Shown: piece by piece, positions 6,264 to 7,652 of the stretch
How positions within the stretch are numbered: the stretch's first letter is position 1
How the letters are laid out: every line of letters begins with the position of its first letter
Origin: Adhaeribacter sp.
GTDB lineage: Bacteria > Bacteroidota > Bacteroidia > Cytophagales > Hymenobacteraceae
Length of the DNA: 7,652 bases
Direction: 5' to 3'
NCBI GenBank assembly: GCA_028288395.1
Contig: JAQBNV010000595.1
Location: forward strand, 1 to 7,652
Notes under the pieces: generated by a model
Database searches by the model: none
Told to the model about the DNA's origin: nothing
Seen by the model: only the letters and a program-made list of their open reading frames with translations
Position numbers and translations under genes: made by a program

Positions 6264-6294
6264 CAAACTTAATCAGAATTAAATAATATACAAA
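6264..6294 (-). promoter_or_regulatory. Bacteroidota-type promoter for the FucP-like transporter gene
   Basis: On the minus strand TTTG (6294-6291) is followed after exactly 19 nt by TAAGTTTG (6271-6264). This matches the Bacteroidota primary sigma-factor consensus TTTG-N19-TAnnTTTG at every defined base. Transcription would start near 6255-6260, giving a 5' untranslated leader of about 120 nt before the ATG at 6137. An inverted pair CCTTGCC (6258-6264) and GGCAAGG (6187-6193) spans the start region and could be an operator pair or chance. Confidence 0.6.
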
Positions 6295-6370
6295 TTAAAA
6301 ATTTATAAATGGGTGCGCCCAAAATACCCGGTAAAAGAAATAAAGCAATCCGGTTCAAACCTTGAAATTT

Positions 6371-6562
6371 AACTAAACTGCCCTACGCGTAATGCTTTAA
6401 AAAACGAGTAAGCCGGATATTTAATGAATCATTAAATTATTCCGGTTGGTTTAAGCTGAAGAAACGCCCGCAACACCGATTGGCCGGATGTAAACTATTC
6501 GATTTTTTAACGCAGATTGTCAGGCGAATGTAAAATCAGGTGCGCCGCTCAACTAAACTGCC
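6371..6562. repeat. 12-bp direct repeat pair, 180 bp apart
   Basis: AACTAAACTGCC occurs at 6371-6382 and 6551-6562. The right copy covers the TAG stop (6553-6555) and last codons of the permease gene. The left copy is followed by CTACGCG and the right by GCGCGG, so similarity ends there. It may be a trace of a short local duplication or chance. Confidence 0.4.
6413..6445 (-). terminator. Hairpin, possible terminator of the NupG-like gene
   Basis: The inner stem ATTTAATGA (6419-6427) pairs perfectly with TCATTAAAT (6429-6437) around a single central base, so at the tip a few pairs must open to form a loop. Outer arms CCGGA (6413-6417) and TCCGG (6441-6445) add five GC-rich pairs across a small internal bulge. 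On the minus strand a six-T run (in CTCGTTTTTTAAAG) follows about 7 nt after the stem. It lies roughly 110 nt after the permease stop codon. The AT-rich palindromic core could instead be a protein-binding site. Confidence 0.4.
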
Positions 6563-7652
6563 GCGCGGTGGGCAGCATTTTTATCTTGGAAAAGCAACAG
6601 AAAGAGCACTACCACCACGGCCGCAATACCTGCCGGTATCAACCAAATCATTTGCCAGTTATGTCCGCCATCCGCTAACTGCCATTTATCTACAACCACA
6701 CCCGAGATAAGCGACCCGATTAACATACCTACGCCGTAAGTTGCCAGCGTTATCAAACCTTGAGCCGCACTTTTAAACCGCTCGCCGGCCAGGTTATCGG
6801 TATAAATCTGCCCCGTTACAAAGAAAAAATCGTAGCAGATGCCATGCAGCACAATCCCCACGATCAGCATCCAGTAATTGGCCTCGGTATCGCCGAAGGC
6901 AAATAAAATATAGCGCAGTACCCAGGCCAGCATACCCAGCGCCAGCATTTTTTTAACGCCCAAATGTACAAAAAACAGGGGCATCAGCAGCATAAAAAGC
7001 AGCTCCGAAACCTGCCCGAAAGACTGCTTGGCCGCCGCCGAAGCCATACCTATTTCGTTCAGAAACGGGTTGGTGAAATTATAATAAAAAGCCAGCGGTA
7101 TACAAATGGCCACCGACGAAAGATAGAATAATAAATACGACCGGTTTTTGAGCAGGCCCAGGGCATCCAGGCCCAGGATATCGGTTAATGAGGCTTTGCC
7201 GCCTTTTTTTACCGGGGGCGTAGCCGGCAGGGTAAAGCTGAAGACACCTAATACCGCCGAGGCGATGGCGGCCATTTTAAAAGTCAGTTCCAAGCTACCG
7301 TTCTGCTCCCAGTTTAAATAACCAATGGTAAAACCGGCCACTATCCAGCCAATGGTGCCCAGTACCCGGATGGGCGGAAATTCCTTACCGGGATCGCGCA
7401 TCTGCCGGAACGACACTGAATTAACGAGCGCCAGGGTGGGCATATACAAAATCATGTAAATCAGAATAATCGGGTAAAAGCTATCAAAATCGGTAATCGA
7501 AGAAGCATGCCAGAGCAAAGCGGCGCCGGCCAGATGCAAAATTCCCAGGATGTACTGCGCCGAAAAAAAACGATCGGCAATCAAACCGATAATAAATGGT
7601 GCCAGAATAGCCCCGATCGACTGGGTTAGAAAGGCTACTCCCACCTGGGTAC
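6553..7652 (-). CDS. NupG-type nucleoside/sugar:H+ symporter (MFS), 5' end outside window
   Basis: An inner-membrane transporter of the nucleoside:H+ symporter family. The visible part is 363 residues from a GTG codon at 7644, but that codon is internal: the frame stays open to the window edge (preceding codons encode T and Q) and family comparison with E. coli NupG (418 aa, recalled alignment) suggests about 37 N-terminal residues, most of helix 1, are missing. Recognisable blocks are the helix 2 region GVAFLTQSIGAILAPFIIGLIADRFF, then MPTLALVNSVSFRQM, EFPPIRVLGTIGW, the loop-to-helix 7 segment ILGLDALGLLKNRSYLLFYL, and GICYDFFFVTGQIYTDN with SAAQGLITLATYGVGMLIGSLISG near the C-terminus. The tail is short and ends HRAAV. 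In Bacteroidota, NupG-like permeases are often found near sugar-metabolism genes, so the substrate may be a nucleoside or a sugar derivative. A 415-bp spacer separates it from the FucP-like gene. Confidence 0.92.
   Translation of the reverse strand, partial: TQVGVAFLTQSIGAILAPFIIGLIADRFFSAQYILGILHLAGAALLWHASSITDFDSFYPIILIYMILYMPTLALVNSVSFRQMRDPGKEFPPIRVLGTIGWIVAGFTIGYLNWEQNGSLELTFKMAAIASAVLGVFSFTLPATPPVKKGGKASLTDILGLDALGLLKNRSYLLFYLSSVAICIPLAFYYNFTNPFLNEIGMASAAAKQSFGQVSELLFMLLMPLFFVHLGVKKMLALGMLAWVLRYILFAFGDTEANYWMLIVGIVLHGICYDFFFVTGQIYTDNLAGERFKSAAQGLITLATYGVGMLIGSLISGVVVDKWQLADGGHNWQMIWLIPAGIAAVVVVLFLLLFQDKNAAHRAAV

Larger units (their letters stand above)
6138..6552. other. 415-bp gene-free spacer between the two transporter genes
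   Basis: No reading frame worth reporting occurs in either strand. The left third holds the transporter promoter and leader. The middle is AT-rich, with the 10-bp palindrome ATTTATAAAT at 6301-6310 just upstream of the -33 box. The right half holds a hairpin (6413-6445) and one copy of a 12-bp repeat, AACTAAACTGCC (6371-6382), whose other copy (6551-6562) overlaps the stop codon of the permease gene. The long spacer argues that the two transporters are separate transcription units. Confidence 0.6.

Noticed and set aside
6138..6552. Riboswitch or small RNA gene in the 415-bp spacer
   Set aside because: No conserved riboswitch core or strong multi-stem fold could be recognised by eye; only a promoter, a leader and one hairpin are supported.
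7642..7644. GTG codon as the true start of the NupG-like permease
   Set aside because: The frame is open upstream to the window edge and the family needs a further N-terminal helix, so the gene is truncated by the window rather than starting here.

Overview
The window looks like ordinary chromosomal DNA from a member of the Bacteroidota, most likely a cytophagalean close to the Hymenobacteraceae. This placement is an inference. It rests on the Bacteroidota-type promoters (TTTG, about 19 nt, TAnnTTTG), the near absence of strong Shine-Dalgarno sequences, the heavy use of TTA, AAA and ATT codons in moderately GC-rich genes separated by AT-rich spacers, and the protein families present. There is no rRNA, tRNA, transposase, integrase, CRISPR array or phage gene.

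Layout, left to right. (1) Positions 1-93 may hold the last codons of a rightward gene cut by the window edge, followed by about 235 bp of AT-rich spacer. (2) Two leftward genes lie 27 bp apart: a Gfo/Idh/MocA-family NAD(P)-dependent oxidoreductase (956-1951) and, downstream of it, a 199-residue protein of unknown function with two CxxC motifs (329-928). (3) After a 281-bp AT-rich spacer comes a small leftward exported protein or lipoprotein (2233-2556). (4) It is divergent, across a 252-bp repeat-containing regulatory region, from a rightward two-component pair: a membrane LytS/YehU-type histidine kinase (2809-4002) and a LytTR response regulator (4009-4746) six bases downstream. (5) A perfect 19-bp hairpin (4772-4818) acts as a shared terminator between this operon and the convergent gene. 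(6) A leftward FucP/GluP-type sugar MFS transporter (4836-6137) has a well-formed promoter at 6264-6294. (7) After a 415-bp gene-free spacer containing a hairpin, a leftward NupG-type nucleoside/sugar MFS permease (6553-7652) runs off the right edge and lacks its N-terminus.

Functionally, the window combines sugar or nucleoside uptake (two different MFS families), a sugar-type oxidoreductase and a membrane-signal-sensing regulatory system. A shared catabolic role for the transporters and the oxidoreductase is plausible, but they are not in one operon. The kinase and regulator are certainly a pair; their signal and targets cannot be read from the sequence. The divergent small lipoprotein is the most natural candidate target.

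I did not find a convincing undescribed system. The best leads are the repeated TAAACTACT motif and inverted repeat around the two-component operon, the unknown CxxC protein coupled to the oxidoreductase, and the replacement of the key acidic residues in the FucP-like transporter.
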